57,493 nt of DNA from Actinomycetes bacterium. GTDB taxonomy: Bacteria > Actinomycetota > Actinomycetes > Actinomycetales > Dermatophilaceae. The stretch covers positions 1-57,493 of the forward strand of contig JAKPEG010000067.1 in the NCBI GenBank assembly GCA_029552065.1, given 5' to 3'. The translations under genes were made by a program, and so were the position numbers. Within the stretch, counting starts at the first letter, position 1. Each line of letters begins with the position of its first letter. Of this stretch, positions 16,468-25,475 are shown in pieces. Under the pieces are notes generated by a model that worked only from the letters and a program-made list of their open reading frames with translations, did no database searches and had not been told where the DNA came from.

Positions 16468-16791
16468 TCACCCCGAGAGGTCGAGCAGTCCTCCCGTCGG
16501 CTCCGCGCGCAGGGCATCGAGGTATGCCGCGACAGCCACCCGCCGAGCCTCGCGCACCGCACCGGACACCGTCGGGTCCTCGAGGGTCGCGACGAGCTCC
16601 CGCACGACGGCGGGCGGCAGCCCCGCGGCGACCAAGGCATGCAGGTGGGCCGCCTGCGGGAGCTGCTCCACGGCATACCGGCGGTATCCGTTGTGGTCAC
16701 GAGCGAGGGGGGCGAGCAGGCCGTGCGCCTCGTAGCGCCGCAAGGTGGCTGCCGGGATCCCGGTATGCCGTGCGAACTCGCCGATGCGCAT
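16468..16791 (-). CDS. Small MerR-family regulator
   Basis: 107 residues. N-terminal MerR helix-turn-helix (MRIGEFARHTGIPAATLRRY, then GLLAPLARDHNGYRRY) and a short helical dimerisation tail; no ligand domain and no cysteines for metal binding. Its stop is only seven bases from the stop of the convergent sheath gene, and it is divergent from the DUF4921 gene, which it may control. Confidence 0.85.
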   Translation of the reverse strand: MRIGEFARHTGIPAATLRRYEAHGLLAPLARDHNGYRRYAVEQLPQAAHLHALVAAGLPPAVVRELVATLEDPTVSGAVREARRVAVAAYLDALRAEPTGGLLDLSG

Positions 16792-16909
16792 CTGGCCTCC
16801 GCGTCGAGGTGGCGGGGGTCGAGAGACCTTCGGGCCGCCGCGTCCATGCTAGAGGGGAGTGACCGGACGAACCCTGGAACGGCGGCTCGCGCGGCAATAA
16901 CCTGGGCCG

Positions 16910-18250
16910 ATGATGGAGGCCGACCACCCCTGGCCCGAGCCGCTGCGCCGGATGCCCGACGGGACGGTCAAACAGATCAACCCCTATTCCGGCACCTCGG
17001 TGTGGACGGTGCCGGGGCGTGGCAACCGGCCCCTCGCGACGGCGGCGCCGCCGCCCACGCCGATCGACCACGCACTCGACGGGCGGCACTGCGCCTTCTG
17101 CGCAGCGCGCTATTTCGAGACCCCGCCGGAGAAGGCCCGACTCGTCGCCGACCCCGACGGCTGGCACCTGTTGCGGCAACTGCCGGCCGAGCGGATCGCC
17201 GACAGCGTCGCCGAGTTCCGCCGGATCCCCAACCTGTTCGAGATCGTCGCCTACGACTACTGGCGACTCAACTACGGTTTCCAGCCTTCGGGGGAGGCGC
17301 GCGCTCATCACGACGGCTACCAGTCGTCCGAGCGTGGTCGTGCGCACGTCGCGGAGATGGTCCGCACCCGGAGGCGAGCTGCCGGGATGCCCGACTCGAC
17401 CTGGGAGGGGTTGTCGGCGCGCGACCGGGCCGAGGCGGCGATGTCCTTCTTCGCCGGGACCCACGACGTCATCGTCGCTCGTCGGCACTTCGTCGACGGG
17501 GCGACCACGAGTGACCAGTTGGCCTCGTCCGGCACGCTCACCCCGGGGGAACACGCCCACTACACGGCGTTCACCGTGGAGGCGCTGCGCTCGATCTACG
17601 AAGCCAACCGCTATGCCCGCTACGTCGCGGTCTTCCAGAACTGGCTGCGGCCCGCCGGGGCGTCCTTCGACCACCTGCACAAGCAGCTGGTCGCCGTCGA
17701 CGAGCGAAGCGTGCGGACCGAGCACGAGTTGCGGCGGCTGCGCGACAACCTCAACCTCTACAACGAGTATGCCGTCGACTACGCCTCGCGGCAGAACCTC
17801 GTCGTCGCGGAGAACGAGGCGGCGGTCGCGTTCGCGGGCTTCGGCCACCGCTATCCCTCGGTCGAGGTTTACAGCAAGAGCGAGTTCGCCCGGCCGTGGG
17901 AGCAGCCGGGCGACCACGTGCGCGGCTTCTCCGACCTGCTGCACGCCGTCCACGCCGCCACGGGTGCCGAGGTGGCGTGCAACGAGGAGTGGCACTACCA
18001 GGCCCCCGATGTCGACCTGCCGATGCCCTGGCGCGTCGTCCTCAAGTGGCGGGTGTCCACCCTCGCGGGTTTCGAGGGCGGCACGAAGATCTACCTCAAC
18101 ACCATCGACCCGTGGAACGTCCGCGACCGGGTCGTCTCCGCGCTCTTCCCGCTGCGGGACGCGGGCCGCATCGCGCCGGAGATCCGCATCGCCACCGAGT
18201 GCGGCTGCCGACCGAATTCGTTGCGCTACAACCCATTACTGCGTTCCTGA
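16910..18250 (+). CDS. DUF4921 family, GalT/HIT-like protein
   Basis: 446 residues. Related to galactose-1-phosphate uridylyltransferases of the HIT superfamily: CAFC (Cys61, Cys64) resembles the GalT zinc site, and the histidine motif SFDHLHKQLVA near residue 254 resembles the HIT/GalT active-site strand. The C-terminal half (ASRQNLVVAENEAAVAFAGF ... EWHYQAPDVDLPMPWRVVLK) is typical of the actinobacterial DUF4921 group. The substrate is unproven; a nucleotidyl transfer role is inferred from the fold. ATG at 16910, or the second one at 16913. Confidence 0.8.
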   Translation: MMEADHPWPEPLRRMPDGTVKQINPYSGTSVWTVPGRGNRPLATAAPPPTPIDHALDGRHCAFCAARYFETPPEKARLVADPDGWHLLRQLPAERIADSVAEFRRIPNLFEIVAYDYWRLNYGFQPSGEARAHHDGYQSSERGRAHVAEMVRTRRRAAGMPDSTWEGLSARDRAEAAMSFFAGTHDVIVARRHFVDGATTSDQLASSGTLTPGEHAHYTAFTVEALRSIYEANRYARYVAVFQNWLRPAGASFDHLHKQLVAVDERSVRTEHELRRLRDNLNLYNEYAVDYASRQNLVVAENEAAVAFAGFGHRYPSVEVYSKSEFARPWEQPGDHVRGFSDLLHAVHAATGAEVACNEEWHYQAPDVDLPMPWRVVLKWRVSTLAGFEGGTKIYLNTIDPWNVRDRVVSALFPLRDAGRIAPEIRIATECGCRPNSLRYNPLLRS

Positions 18251-18575
18251 CGCTGCGCCCCGCTGCCCGGTCAGGGGGTGGGGTGCCCGGTCGACCAGTC
18301 CCCGTCGGGCCGAGTCGGTCAATCGTTATCCAACCGTGATGTATGCCGTACGGGTGATCGAATCGTCGCGATGACGTGCAGAAAAACAGTCGTGTCATTC
18401 TCGGTACTTCACGCGTGTAATTTCCGAATCCGCCCGTGCCGCAACGTGATTGGAGTTGCGTCTGTTTCCTGTGTGACGAATGAGTCCTACGCTCGACCTG
18501 CCAGGGGGATGGATCGGAATCAACTCCGGCACCGCGTCTGCGGTCAGCCGGGAGGTCGAGAGGAGCGTGCGCGCA
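18251..18575. other. AT-richer leader region of the NlpC/P60 gene
   Basis: No gene. From about 18,340 to 18,480 the sequence is roughly half GC, far below its surroundings. A small hairpin, CGCAAC (18440-18445) / GTTGCG (18455-18460), is followed by TCTGTTTCC and could end transcription from upstream or attenuate the downstream gene. Likely holds the promoter of the endopeptidase gene. Confidence 0.5.
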
Positions 18576-19970
18576 GTGCCCAGGATTGTGCGCTCGGCGC
18601 GTCGCTCCGTCCGAGTTTCGGCCACCTGTGCTATGTCCGCGCTCCTCGTCGGCGCCGTGACGATGCCCGCCGTGGCCGATCCCAGCCCGGTCATCCCCTC
18701 GGCAGGCGAGGTGGCGGCGGCCAGGGCCGCCGCCGGAGACGCCGCCTCGCGGGTGGCCGCACTCGACGCCGAACTCACGGCAGCGCGCGCCGCCCTGGGT
18801 GCGGCCCAGGATCGGGCTGCGCAGGCGGCCGAGGAGTTCAATGCCGCCCGGGCTGCGCTGGAGGACCGGACGGCGGAGGCCGCCGAGGCGACGGCGAGTG
18901 CCATCCAGTCTCGCGCGGAGGCGGACGCTGCGGTCCTCACCCTCTCGCAGTACGCCGCCGAGGTCTTCCAGGGAGGCGGCGGCCTCGGACAGCTCGACGC
19001 CTTCTTCGGTGGGGATGGCCCTGCGGACGTCCTCGACCGGGCGGCCGGCATCGAGGCCGTCGGAGCCGAACGCGCGCGCATGATGCGTGACGCGGACGCC
19101 GCCAAGGCGCTCGCGCAGACGGCCGAACAGATCGCGGTCGAAGCCCGTGCCCGACAGGCCGAAGCCGCCGCGGCGCTCCAGGTTGCCGCGCAGCGTGCGC
19201 AGGCGGGTGAGGACCAGGCGCAGGCGCAGGCGGCGACCCAGCAGGTGCAGAGCGATCAGGCGATCGCCCAACTCGCCACCCTGCGGAATACGACGGTCGC
19301 CCTCGAGCGGCAACGCCAAGCCGGTCTCGCCGAGCAGGAACGGCTCCGTGTCGAAGCGGAGAACCGCCGTCGTGCGGAGGAGGCGGCCCGGGCCGCGGCC
19401 GCTGCGGCCGCCAAGGTGGCTGCCGAGAAGGCCGCCGCCGAGAAGGCCGCCGCCGCCAGGGCTGCTGCCGCGAAGGCCGCCGCCGAGCAGGCCGCGCGGA
19501 CGGCTGCCGCGACGGCCTCCAAGGTGACCACGACCAACCCGGGCACCTCTGGCACCAGCGGATCGTCGACGTCCACGAAGACCACGACGACACCCACCCC
19601 GCCGCCGAGCGGTGGTGCCGCTGCCGCCATCGCCTTCGCCCGCGCCCAACTCGGCGAACCCTACGTGTGGGGTGGCGCCGGACCGAACGGGTGGGACTGC
19701 TCCGGGTTGACGATGGTCGCCTGGGCCCAGGGCGGCGTGCGACTCACGCACGGTGCGATCGCCCAATACGCGCAGACGGCCCGAGTCGCCATCGCCGACC
19801 TCAAGCCCGGTGACCTGGTGTTCTACGGTCGCAGCCCCTCGACGATCCACCATGTCGGGCTCTACATCGGCAACGGCCAGATGATCCACGCCCCGCGCAC
19901 GGGCGACGTCGTGCGGATCGCGTCGATCTACTACATGTCCGACCTGATGCCCTCCGGCGGGCGTCCCTGA
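18576..19970 (+). CDS. NlpC/P60 peptidoglycan endopeptidase (RipA-like)
   Basis: 464 residues. Signal peptide (Arg-rich N-terminus, core MSALLVGAVTMPAVA, cut before DPSP), a long Ala/Glu/Gln-rich coiled coil (about 40-310) like the autoinhibitory coiled coil of RipA/CwlO-type hydrolases, a Thr/Ser/Pro linker, then an NlpC/P60 domain with Cys375 (WDCSGLTMVAW), His426 (HHVGLYIG) and a third polar residue near 438 (MIHAP). It cuts D-Glu-mDAP-type bonds during cell separation. GTG at 18576 is 10 bases after GAGAGGAG; a longer frame from 18480 lacks a ribosome-binding site. The 3' end overlaps the convergent kinase gene by 40 bases. Confidence 0.9.
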   Translation: MPRIVRSARRSVRVSATCAMSALLVGAVTMPAVADPSPVIPSAGEVAAARAAAGDAASRVAALDAELTAARAALGAAQDRAAQAAEEFNAARAALEDRTAEAAEATASAIQSRAEADAAVLTLSQYAAEVFQGGGGLGQLDAFFGGDGPADVLDRAAGIEAVGAERARMMRDADAAKALAQTAEQIAVEARARQAEAAAALQVAAQRAQAGEDQAQAQAATQQVQSDQAIAQLATLRNTTVALERQRQAGLAEQERLRVEAENRRRAEEAARAAAAAAAKVAAEKAAAEKAAAARAAAAKAAAEQAARTAAATASKVTTTNPGTSGTSGSSTSTKTTTTPTPPPSGGAAAAIAFARAQLGEPYVWGGAGPNGWDCSGLTMVAWAQGGVRLTHGAIAQYAQTARVAIADLKPGDLVFYGRSPSTIHHVGLYIGNGQMIHAPRTGDVVRIASIYYMSDLMPSGGRP

Positions 19971-21097
19971 CCGTCCGGTGACGAGTGGGCCGGCAATTCG
20001 ATCGTGAGGACGGTTCCACGGCCCACGCCGGGGCTTGTCGCCGTGATGAGGCCTCCGTGGGCCTCGACGATGGCACGGCTGATGGTCAATCCGATTCCGG
20101 TGCCTGACCGGTCCCGGGTGCGTGCGGCGTCGCCGCGGTAGAACCGCTCAAACGCGTGCTCGAGTTGTTCGACGCTCATGCCGTCCCCGTCATCGGCGAC
20201 CGTGATGATCACCCGCTCGTCGACCCGCTGGGCGCTGAGGGTCACTGTGCCCCCTGGGCGGGTGTGGCGCAGAGCGTTGGTCAGCAGGTTGGTCAGCACC
20301 TGCCCGATCCGGGACGGATCAACGAACACCGTCTGCCCGGCCGCGCCGCCGGGTTCGACGAAGAGGCTGACCCCGGCGTCGCCGTACTGGTCGCGCATGT
20401 TCTCGAGAGCCGACCACAGCAGGTCGGGGACGGCGCTCATCGCCCGTTGGAGGTTCAGCCGCCCTTCCTGCGCGGTGGAGACGTCGTCGATGTCGTCGGC
20501 CAGCCGAGCCAGGCGTTGGGTCTGCTCGCTCAGCACGGCACGAGACCCGGGTCCGATCTCGGCGATCCCATCGTGCAAGCCCTCGTGGTAGGCACTGAGC
20601 GTGGCGATCGGGGTACGCAGCTCGTGGGCCAAGTCGGACAGCATCCGTCGCCGGGTGTCCTCGACGCTGTCCAGGCGCGCAGCCATCGTGTTGAACGCGT
20701 CGGCGAGAGTGTCCAACTCGGTGCCGGAGGCCACGGCCGGGACGCGGGTCGAGTAGTGGCCCCGGCTCACGTCCGTGGCGGCAGCGGTGAGTTGCTCGAG
20801 GGGGCGACGTAAACGCCGGGTGAGCACCCAGGTGACGATCCCGGCCGCGATGAGGGAGATCACCAGGCCCACGCCGACTGCCAGGACCGAGGCATCGCGG
20901 TAGGCCATCTCGATATGCACGAGTTCGGGGGAGTTCTGCCGGTGGCCGGCCTCGAGCAGGTGCTGGTGGAAGATCGGCGGCCCGACGATCGCGGCGACGA
21001 GTCCGACGGTGAGCGCTCCGGCGACCAGGACGACGGCTTGCCCGGCCAGCAGCCGGGTGGCCAGTCCTCGTGAGGCCCTGCGGCGCGGGGTACTCAT
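19931..21097 (-). CDS. HAMP-domain sensor histidine kinase of the copper cluster
   Basis: 388 residues. Two transmembrane segments (about 16-42 and 70-92) bracket a short periplasmic loop of about 28 residues with a few His and Met (HQHLLEAGHRQNSPELVHIEM), then HAMP (92-145), HisKA with His158 (DLAHELRTP) and HATPase (NLLTNALRH, DDGDGM, GTGIGL). The short His-rich loop would suit metal sensing, which is inference. Its ATG overlaps the stop of the response regulator gene; the 3' end overlaps the convergent NlpC/P60 gene. Confidence 0.9.
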   Translation of the reverse strand: MSTPRRRASRGLATRLLAGQAVVLVAGALTVGLVAAIVGPPIFHQHLLEAGHRQNSPELVHIEMAYRDASVLAVGVGLVISLIAAGIVTWVLTRRLRRPLEQLTAAATDVSRGHYSTRVPAVASGTELDTLADAFNTMAARLDSVEDTRRRMLSDLAHELRTPIATLSAYHEGLHDGIAEIGPGSRAVLSEQTQRLARLADDIDDVSTAQEGRLNLQRAMSAVPDLLWSALENMRDQYGDAGVSLFVEPGGAAGQTVFVDPSRIGQVLTNLLTNALRHTRPGGTVTLSAQRVDERVIITVADDGDGMSVEQLEHAFERFYRGDAARTRDRSGTGIGLTISRAIVEAHGGLITATSPGVGRGTVLTIELPAHSSPDGQGRPPEGIRSDM

Positions 21098-21819
21098 CCC
21101 GTCCCCATCCGGTAGCCGACACCGCGCACCGTGGTGACGTAGCGCCCGGTCTCGGGGTCATCGCCGAGCTTTCGCCGCAGGTGGGCGACGTGGACGTCGA
21201 CGAGGTGTTCGTCGCCGAACCAGTCCGGACCCCAGACGTCCTGGATCAGCTGGGCGCGAGTGAACGCCATCGTCGGGCGCCGGGCGAGCACCATGAGCAG
21301 GTCCCGTTCGGTGGGGGTCAAGGCCACCTCCGAGCCGTTCAGGTGGACCCGCTGACCGGCCGGGTCGACCCGCAGCTGGCCGAACACTCGGGCCGGCCCG
21401 TCAGTGGCCTGGTCGCCGGCAGCTGGTCCGCCGCGGGGACGGCGCAGGACGGTGTGGACCCGGGCGATCAACTCGCGCATGCTGAAGGGTTTGGTGATGT
21501 AGTCATCCGCGCCCACGGACAGCCCGATGAGGGTGTCGACCTCGTCCTTCCGGGCGGTGACCACCAGGACGTAGCAGTCGCTGAAGGTGCGGATCTGGCG
21601 GCATACCTCGATCCCGTCCAGTCCCGGTAGGCCGAGGTCCAGTACCACCACGTCGGGGTCCTGCTCGCGTGCCGCCAGCACCCCGTCGGTGCCGTTGTGG
21701 ACCACGGCGGCCTGATATCCCGCGTTGGTGAGGTAGGCCGCGATCATCCCGGCCAACGTCTTTTCGTCCTCGATCACCAGCACTCTGGTCGGCGGCGGTG
21801 GGGTGCTGCTCACGGGCAC
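21094..21819 (-). CDS. OmpR-type response regulator of the copper cluster
   Basis: 241 residues. Receiver domain with acidic EDE (17-19), Asp61 (VVVLDLGLPG) and Lys in DDYITKPFSM, and an OmpR winged helix at the C-terminus (LTPTERDLLMVLARRPTMAF ... HVAHLRRKLGDDPETG). First gene of the regulator-kinase pair, divergent from the multicopper oxidase gene. The repeated box at 21875 and 23570 is the most likely binding site. Confidence 0.92.
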   Translation of the reverse strand: MPVSSTPPPPTRVLVIEDEKTLAGMIAAYLTNAGYQAAVVHNGTDGVLAAREQDPDVVVLDLGLPGLDGIEVCRQIRTFSDCYVLVVTARKDEVDTLIGLSVGADDYITKPFSMRELIARVHTVLRRPRGGPAAGDQATDGPARVFGQLRVDPAGQRVHLNGSEVALTPTERDLLMVLARRPTMAFTRAQLIQDVWGPDWFGDEHLVDVHVAHLRRKLGDDPETGRYVTTVRGVGYRMGTG

Positions 21820-21874
21820 CAGTGTCCCTGGTCGTTGCCCGCCCGCTGGGTGCGGACGCCCTCATCCAGGTCGA

Positions 21875-21894
21875 TCTTCGTCAAACCTCAACCC
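21875..21894 (+). promoter_or_regulatory. Copper-cluster operator candidate, copy 1
   Basis: TCTTCGTCAAACCTCAACCC, in the divergent region between the response regulator and oxidase genes. A copy with 16-17 of 20 bases identical recurs at 23570-23589. Consensus TCTTCRTCRAAYCTCAACCC. Confidence 0.65.
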
Positions 21895-22022
21895 CTTGAC
21901 CGTCCTGCCTTGAGGTGCGGTGCGCACCATCGGTCTGAGCAGCCGCGCTTCCGTCGGCTCGGCCCTGACAAGGAGATGGCCATGGTGTGGGGCAACGCGC
22001 CCGGGGATGGGTTGGTGGGTTC

Positions 22023-23513
22023 ATGACCTCCCCGCTGATCTCCCGCCGAACTGTTCTGCTCGGTTCCCTCGGCGTGGTCTCAGCCGCGGCATTGACCGCA
22101 TGCACGACTTCCAGGACCGGCTCGGGTATGCCGTCCACGCCGTTCGGGTCTCCTACGCCGCTGTCCCCCTCACCTGGACAGAAGGTTGTCTCCAAGACGT
22201 TGAGCGCCACACCGCTCACCGTCGACCTGGCCGGGAGAAGCGTCTCGACATGGGGGTACGACGGGAGCGTGCCCGGACCGCTCGTACGGGCAACCGCCGG
22301 CGACTTGCTGCGTCTGACCCTGGTCAACCAGCTCCCGGCGGACACGACGATCCACTGGCACGGCATCCGGCTACGCAATGCCGCCGACGGGGTGCCGGGC
22401 CTGACTCAGGACCCCGTCCGGCCCGGCGGGACGTTCGGGTACGAGTTCACCGCCCCTGACCCCGGCACCTACTTCTTCCACCCCCACGTCGGGGTCCAGC
22501 TCGACCGGGGCCTCTACGCGCCGATGATCATCGACGAGGTGGCCGACCCCGGTGGATACGACACCGAGTGGATCCTGCTCCTGGACGACTGGATCGACGG
22601 CACCGGCACCACCCCCGACGACGTCCTCACGAAGCTCATCGCCGACGGCGGCACGGCCACCGGAGGGATGGGCGGGATGGACCACGGGTCGATGGGTGGG
22701 ATGTCAATGGGCGCCGCGCCGTGGGGGGATGCCGGCGACGTGACTTACCCGTTGTTCCTCGTCAACGGCAAACCACCCGGCGACCCCGATGTCTTGAGCG
22801 CCAAACGCGGTGACCGGGTCCGGCTACGGGTCATCAACGCCGCCTCCGACACGATCTTCACCGTCGCCCTGGGTGGGCACTCCATGACGATCACGCACAC
22901 CGACGGCCACGCCGTCCAGCCCACCCAGGTATCGGCGTTCTACATCGGGATGGGCGAACGCTACGACGCGATCGTCACCCTCGCCGACGGTGTCTTCCCG
23001 CTGGTGGCTAAGCCCTTCGGCAAGGCCAGCGGCGGCCAAGGGTTGGCGCTGGTCCGCACCGGCAGCGGCACCGCCCCGGGCCCGAACGCCAACCCGAGCG
23101 AGTTGTCCGGACAGATCCTGATCGGCTCCCAGCTCCAGCCCGCCAGTTCTTCGCTGCTGCCCGTCAAGACCCCGGACGCCACCGTCGACCTCGCACTGCA
23201 AGGGTCGATGAAGCCCTACCAGTGGGGCATCAACGGGGCACCGTTCGGAAAGAACGAGCCCCTGACCGTCGCCGCCGGGCAGCGGCTGCGGATCAACGCC
23301 ACCAATATGACGATGATGACCCACCCGTTGCACCTGCACGGGCACACCTTCGCGTTGCCCTCCGGGCTGCGCAAGGACACCGTCCTGATGGCACCCATGC
23401 AGTCACTGGCGATCGACCTCGACGCCGACAACGTCGGTGACTGGATGATCCACTGCCACAACATCTACCACGCCGAGGCCGGAATGATGATCGCCCTCAA
23501 CTACCGCCGATGA
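22023..23513 (+). CDS. Multicopper oxidase, Tat-exported (CueO-like)
   Basis: 496 residues. Tat signal SRRTVLLG (7-14) with a lipobox-like LTAC at Cys27. Copper ligands: HWHG (111-114), HPH (153-155, where HSH is more usual), HPLHLHGH (about 433-440) and HCHNIYHAEAGM (about 477-488, with the type 1 Cys, His and Met). A Met/Gly/His-rich insert (GGMGGMDHGSMGGMSMG, about 218-234) resembles the CueO copper-trapping segment. It would oxidise Cu(I) to less toxic Cu(II) outside the membrane. ATG at 22023 fits the Tat signal; a longer frame adds 12 residues. Upstream box and neighbouring two-component system point to copper-induced control. Confidence 0.93.
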   Translation: MTSPLISRRTVLLGSLGVVSAAALTACTTSRTGSGMPSTPFGSPTPLSPSPGQKVVSKTLSATPLTVDLAGRSVSTWGYDGSVPGPLVRATAGDLLRLTLVNQLPADTTIHWHGIRLRNAADGVPGLTQDPVRPGGTFGYEFTAPDPGTYFFHPHVGVQLDRGLYAPMIIDEVADPGGYDTEWILLLDDWIDGTGTTPDDVLTKLIADGGTATGGMGGMDHGSMGGMSMGAAPWGDAGDVTYPLFLVNGKPPGDPDVLSAKRGDRVRLRVINAASDTIFTVALGGHSMTITHTDGHAVQPTQVSAFYIGMGERYDAIVTLADGVFPLVAKPFGKASGGQGLALVRTGSGTAPGPNANPSELSGQILIGSQLQPASSSLLPVKTPDATVDLALQGSMKPYQWGINGAPFGKNEPLTVAAGQRLRINATNMTMMTHPLHLHGHTFALPSGLRKDTVLMAPMQSLAIDLDADNVGDWMIHCHNIYHAEAGMMIALNYRR

Positions 23514-23569
23514 GCAGGTCCCTGCTGCCTCGGCCCTGAAGGCAACCTGAGCAGCAAGCCCATCCGGTG

Positions 23570-23589
23570 TCTTCATCGAATCTCAACCC
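23570..23589 (+). promoter_or_regulatory. Copper-cluster operator candidate, copy 2
   Basis: TCTTCATCGAATCTCAACCC, about 100 bases before the membrane protein gene and in the same orientation as copy 1. Its presence suggests this gene has its own promoter under the same response regulator. Confidence 0.65.
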
Positions 23590-23685
23590 GGTCACGGCCG
23601 GACCGCGATAGAAGGCCGGGAGAGTCGAGCCGCACCAGCGCGGCGTCCCGGCCCATGCTGGACCCAACGACCAGGAGACAGACCC

Positions 23686-24345
23686 GTGACCGCCACCCAG
23701 TCCACCCCCCACAGCTCCAAGACCACGAAGGCGGCTGCGTCGCTCACCCCGGTTGTCGGCGCGGTCGCTCTCGCGGCGGCCGTCGCTGGATACCTGATCC
23801 CGGACCGGACCGTCGGGGAGGGAATGAGCGGCATGTCCATGACCCACTACATGGGCCTGCTCGCCGTCAACCAACCCTGGAACCTGCTGCTTTTCATGGC
23901 CGCTCCCGTCATCCTCGCCGAGACCCTGGCCATCACCGAGCTGGTGTTGCTCTTCCGAGCCAACCCGCCAGCGTGGGTCCGCTCCCTGAGCCGGGTCGCC
24001 GGGCTGGTCGCCGGGCCGCTCATGGTCGGCATCGTGGTGCACCTGCTGCGCAACGCGGTCATCCCGCTGACCACCAGCGGCGGATGGCGCGGTCCCGCCG
24101 ACGTCATCGCCGTCCTGTCCTACCTGCTGGCCGCAGCCCCGCTGATCGGCATCACTCTCATCGAGGTCGGCCTCTGGGGACGCGACACCTACCAAGCCCG
24201 CAAGTGGCACACGATCTGCGTGGGCGTGTTCCTCGTCGTGGCCCACGTCGCCATGATCTTCGGGATGCTCGACCCGACCGTCCTGGGCTGGAACCCCACC
24301 CACGAGATGCCCGGCGGGGGAACCATGCCCGGCATGAACCACTGA
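23686..24345 (+). CDS. Multi-pass membrane protein of the copper cluster (unknown family)
   Basis: 219 residues with about five hydrophobic segments (near 22-40, 62-90, 105-125, 138-162, 175-200). Two Met-rich motifs, GMSGMSMTHYMG (about 46-57, after the first membrane segment) and MPGGGTMPGMNH at the C-terminus, look like low-affinity Cu(I) sites. I do not recognise the family with confidence; DUF6803-like actinobacterial membrane proteins are a possible match. A GTG start follows CAGGAG. The shared operator and position suggest a role in copper tolerance or trafficking. Confidence 0.7.
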   Translation: MTATQSTPHSSKTTKAAASLTPVVGAVALAAAVAGYLIPDRTVGEGMSGMSMTHYMGLLAVNQPWNLLLFMAAPVILAETLAITELVLLFRANPPAWVRSLSRVAGLVAGPLMVGIVVHLLRNAVIPLTTSGGWRGPADVIAVLSYLLAAAPLIGITLIEVGLWGRDTYQARKWHTICVGVFLVVAHVAMIFGMLDPTVLGWNPTHEMPGGGTMPGMNH

Positions 24346-24348
24346 CCC

Positions 24349-25338
24349 TCACCCGAGGCGGGCGCGCAGGCCGATCTCCTGCACGTCGGTGAGGCCGGTG
24401 GCGCGGGGGTGTTCACGTCGGTTCTCGAAGTCCAACGCGGCAGCCAACGTCGCGGCAAGAGGTCTCGTGCGCAGGCCCGCAGCGCGAGCCGCCGTCGTGT
24501 CCAACGTGGCGAACCAGCGCCACTGCGGGTCGTCGATCCACAGCGGCAGCGACGCCGGACCCATCCAGGTCCCGATCCCAGCCTCCGCAAGGGTGGTCGC
24601 GTCGACGGGGCGGGGGATCGCGGCGCTGCCGGCGACCGTCCGGGACACGTCCAGCAGCTCGCCGAGCGTCGTGGTGGGTCCGGTGGCGTTGAAGACGCCG
24701 TGGGTATGCCGTTCGGCGCAGTCGAGGGTCCACGCGGCCAGGTCCTCGACGTCGATCAGCGCGACGGGGAAGGTGAGGTCTGCGGGAACGAGGACGTCCG
24801 CGCCGGTGGGATGGGCGAATCGCCACGGGTAGTAGCCGGTTCGGCCGGACCAGTCGCCATCGCCGCCGATGAGGCCGGAGCGGATGATGGTCCAACTCGC
24901 CGGCTTCCCGACCGGGTCGCGGGCGGAGCGGACGGCATTCTCGCAGGCGACCTTCGCCTCGCCGTAGCGCGTCATGTCGGACATCACGTCGTCGGCGAGA
25001 GGCTCGAGCAGTGCGGAGTCCTCACGTTGTTCGGGCTCGTCGAACCGGGCGTAGACATTGCCGGAGGAGATCAACACCCAATGCCCGGCATGCAGGTCAC
25101 GGACGGCACGTCGGGCATGACCGGGCTGGCGGGTGAGGTCGATGATCGCGTCCCAATCGTGGCCGGCCAGCGTGGCCAGCGCGTCGTCCACGTCGCGATC
25201 CACCGTGACCAGACGGGCGCCCTCCGGGACGGGGGCGGACCCCCGGGCCGCGCAGGTGACATCAGTGCCGCGCTGCACCGCCTGGCTGGCCAGCGCCTGC
25301 CCGAGAAATGCAGTCCCGCCGAGGATGAGCAGCCGCAT
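24349..25338 (-). CDS. NAD-dependent epimerase/reductase-like protein
   Basis: 329 residues. Extended short-chain dehydrogenase fold: nucleotide loop LILGGTAFLG at the N-terminus, DLTRQPGHAR after the fourth strand, SSGNVYA with the catalytic Ser region and YGEAK with the catalytic Tyr/Lys. The C-terminal part resembles plant/bacterial isoflavone-reductase-like and nucleotide-sugar epimerases; the substrate is unknown. The ATG at 25338 has AGGCAGG nine bases upstream on the minus strand, better than the GTG at 25347. It is convergent with the copper cluster, only three bases from its last gene. Confidence 0.85.
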   Translation of the reverse strand: MRLLILGGTAFLGQALASQAVQRGTDVTCAARGSAPVPEGARLVTVDRDVDDALATLAGHDWDAIIDLTRQPGHARRAVRDLHAGHWVLISSGNVYARFDEPEQREDSALLEPLADDVMSDMTRYGEAKVACENAVRSARDPVGKPASWTIIRSGLIGGDGDWSGRTGYYPWRFAHPTGADVLVPADLTFPVALIDVEDLAAWTLDCAERHTHGVFNATGPTTTLGELLDVSRTVAGSAAIPRPVDATTLAEAGIGTWMGPASLPLWIDDPQWRWFATLDTTAARAAGLRTRPLAATLAAALDFENRREHPRATGLTDVQEIGLRARLG

Positions 25339-25475
25339 GGTCGACACCCTGCCTCGCGGACCCCGTGCGACAAAGGGATTTCGCTCTCGGCAGAAAGCGT
25401 GACCCAGCGTCGGGGCTGGACGGTCGCGGAGACTGACCCGTCGGTCGGCCGGCGGGCACCGGGCATGATGGACCT

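Noticed and set aside
18340..18575. c-di-AMP (ydaO/yuaA) riboswitch, common before actinobacterial cell-wall hydrolase genes
   Set aside because: I could not find its conserved blocks in the leader; only a small CGCAAC/GTTGCG hairpin is visible.
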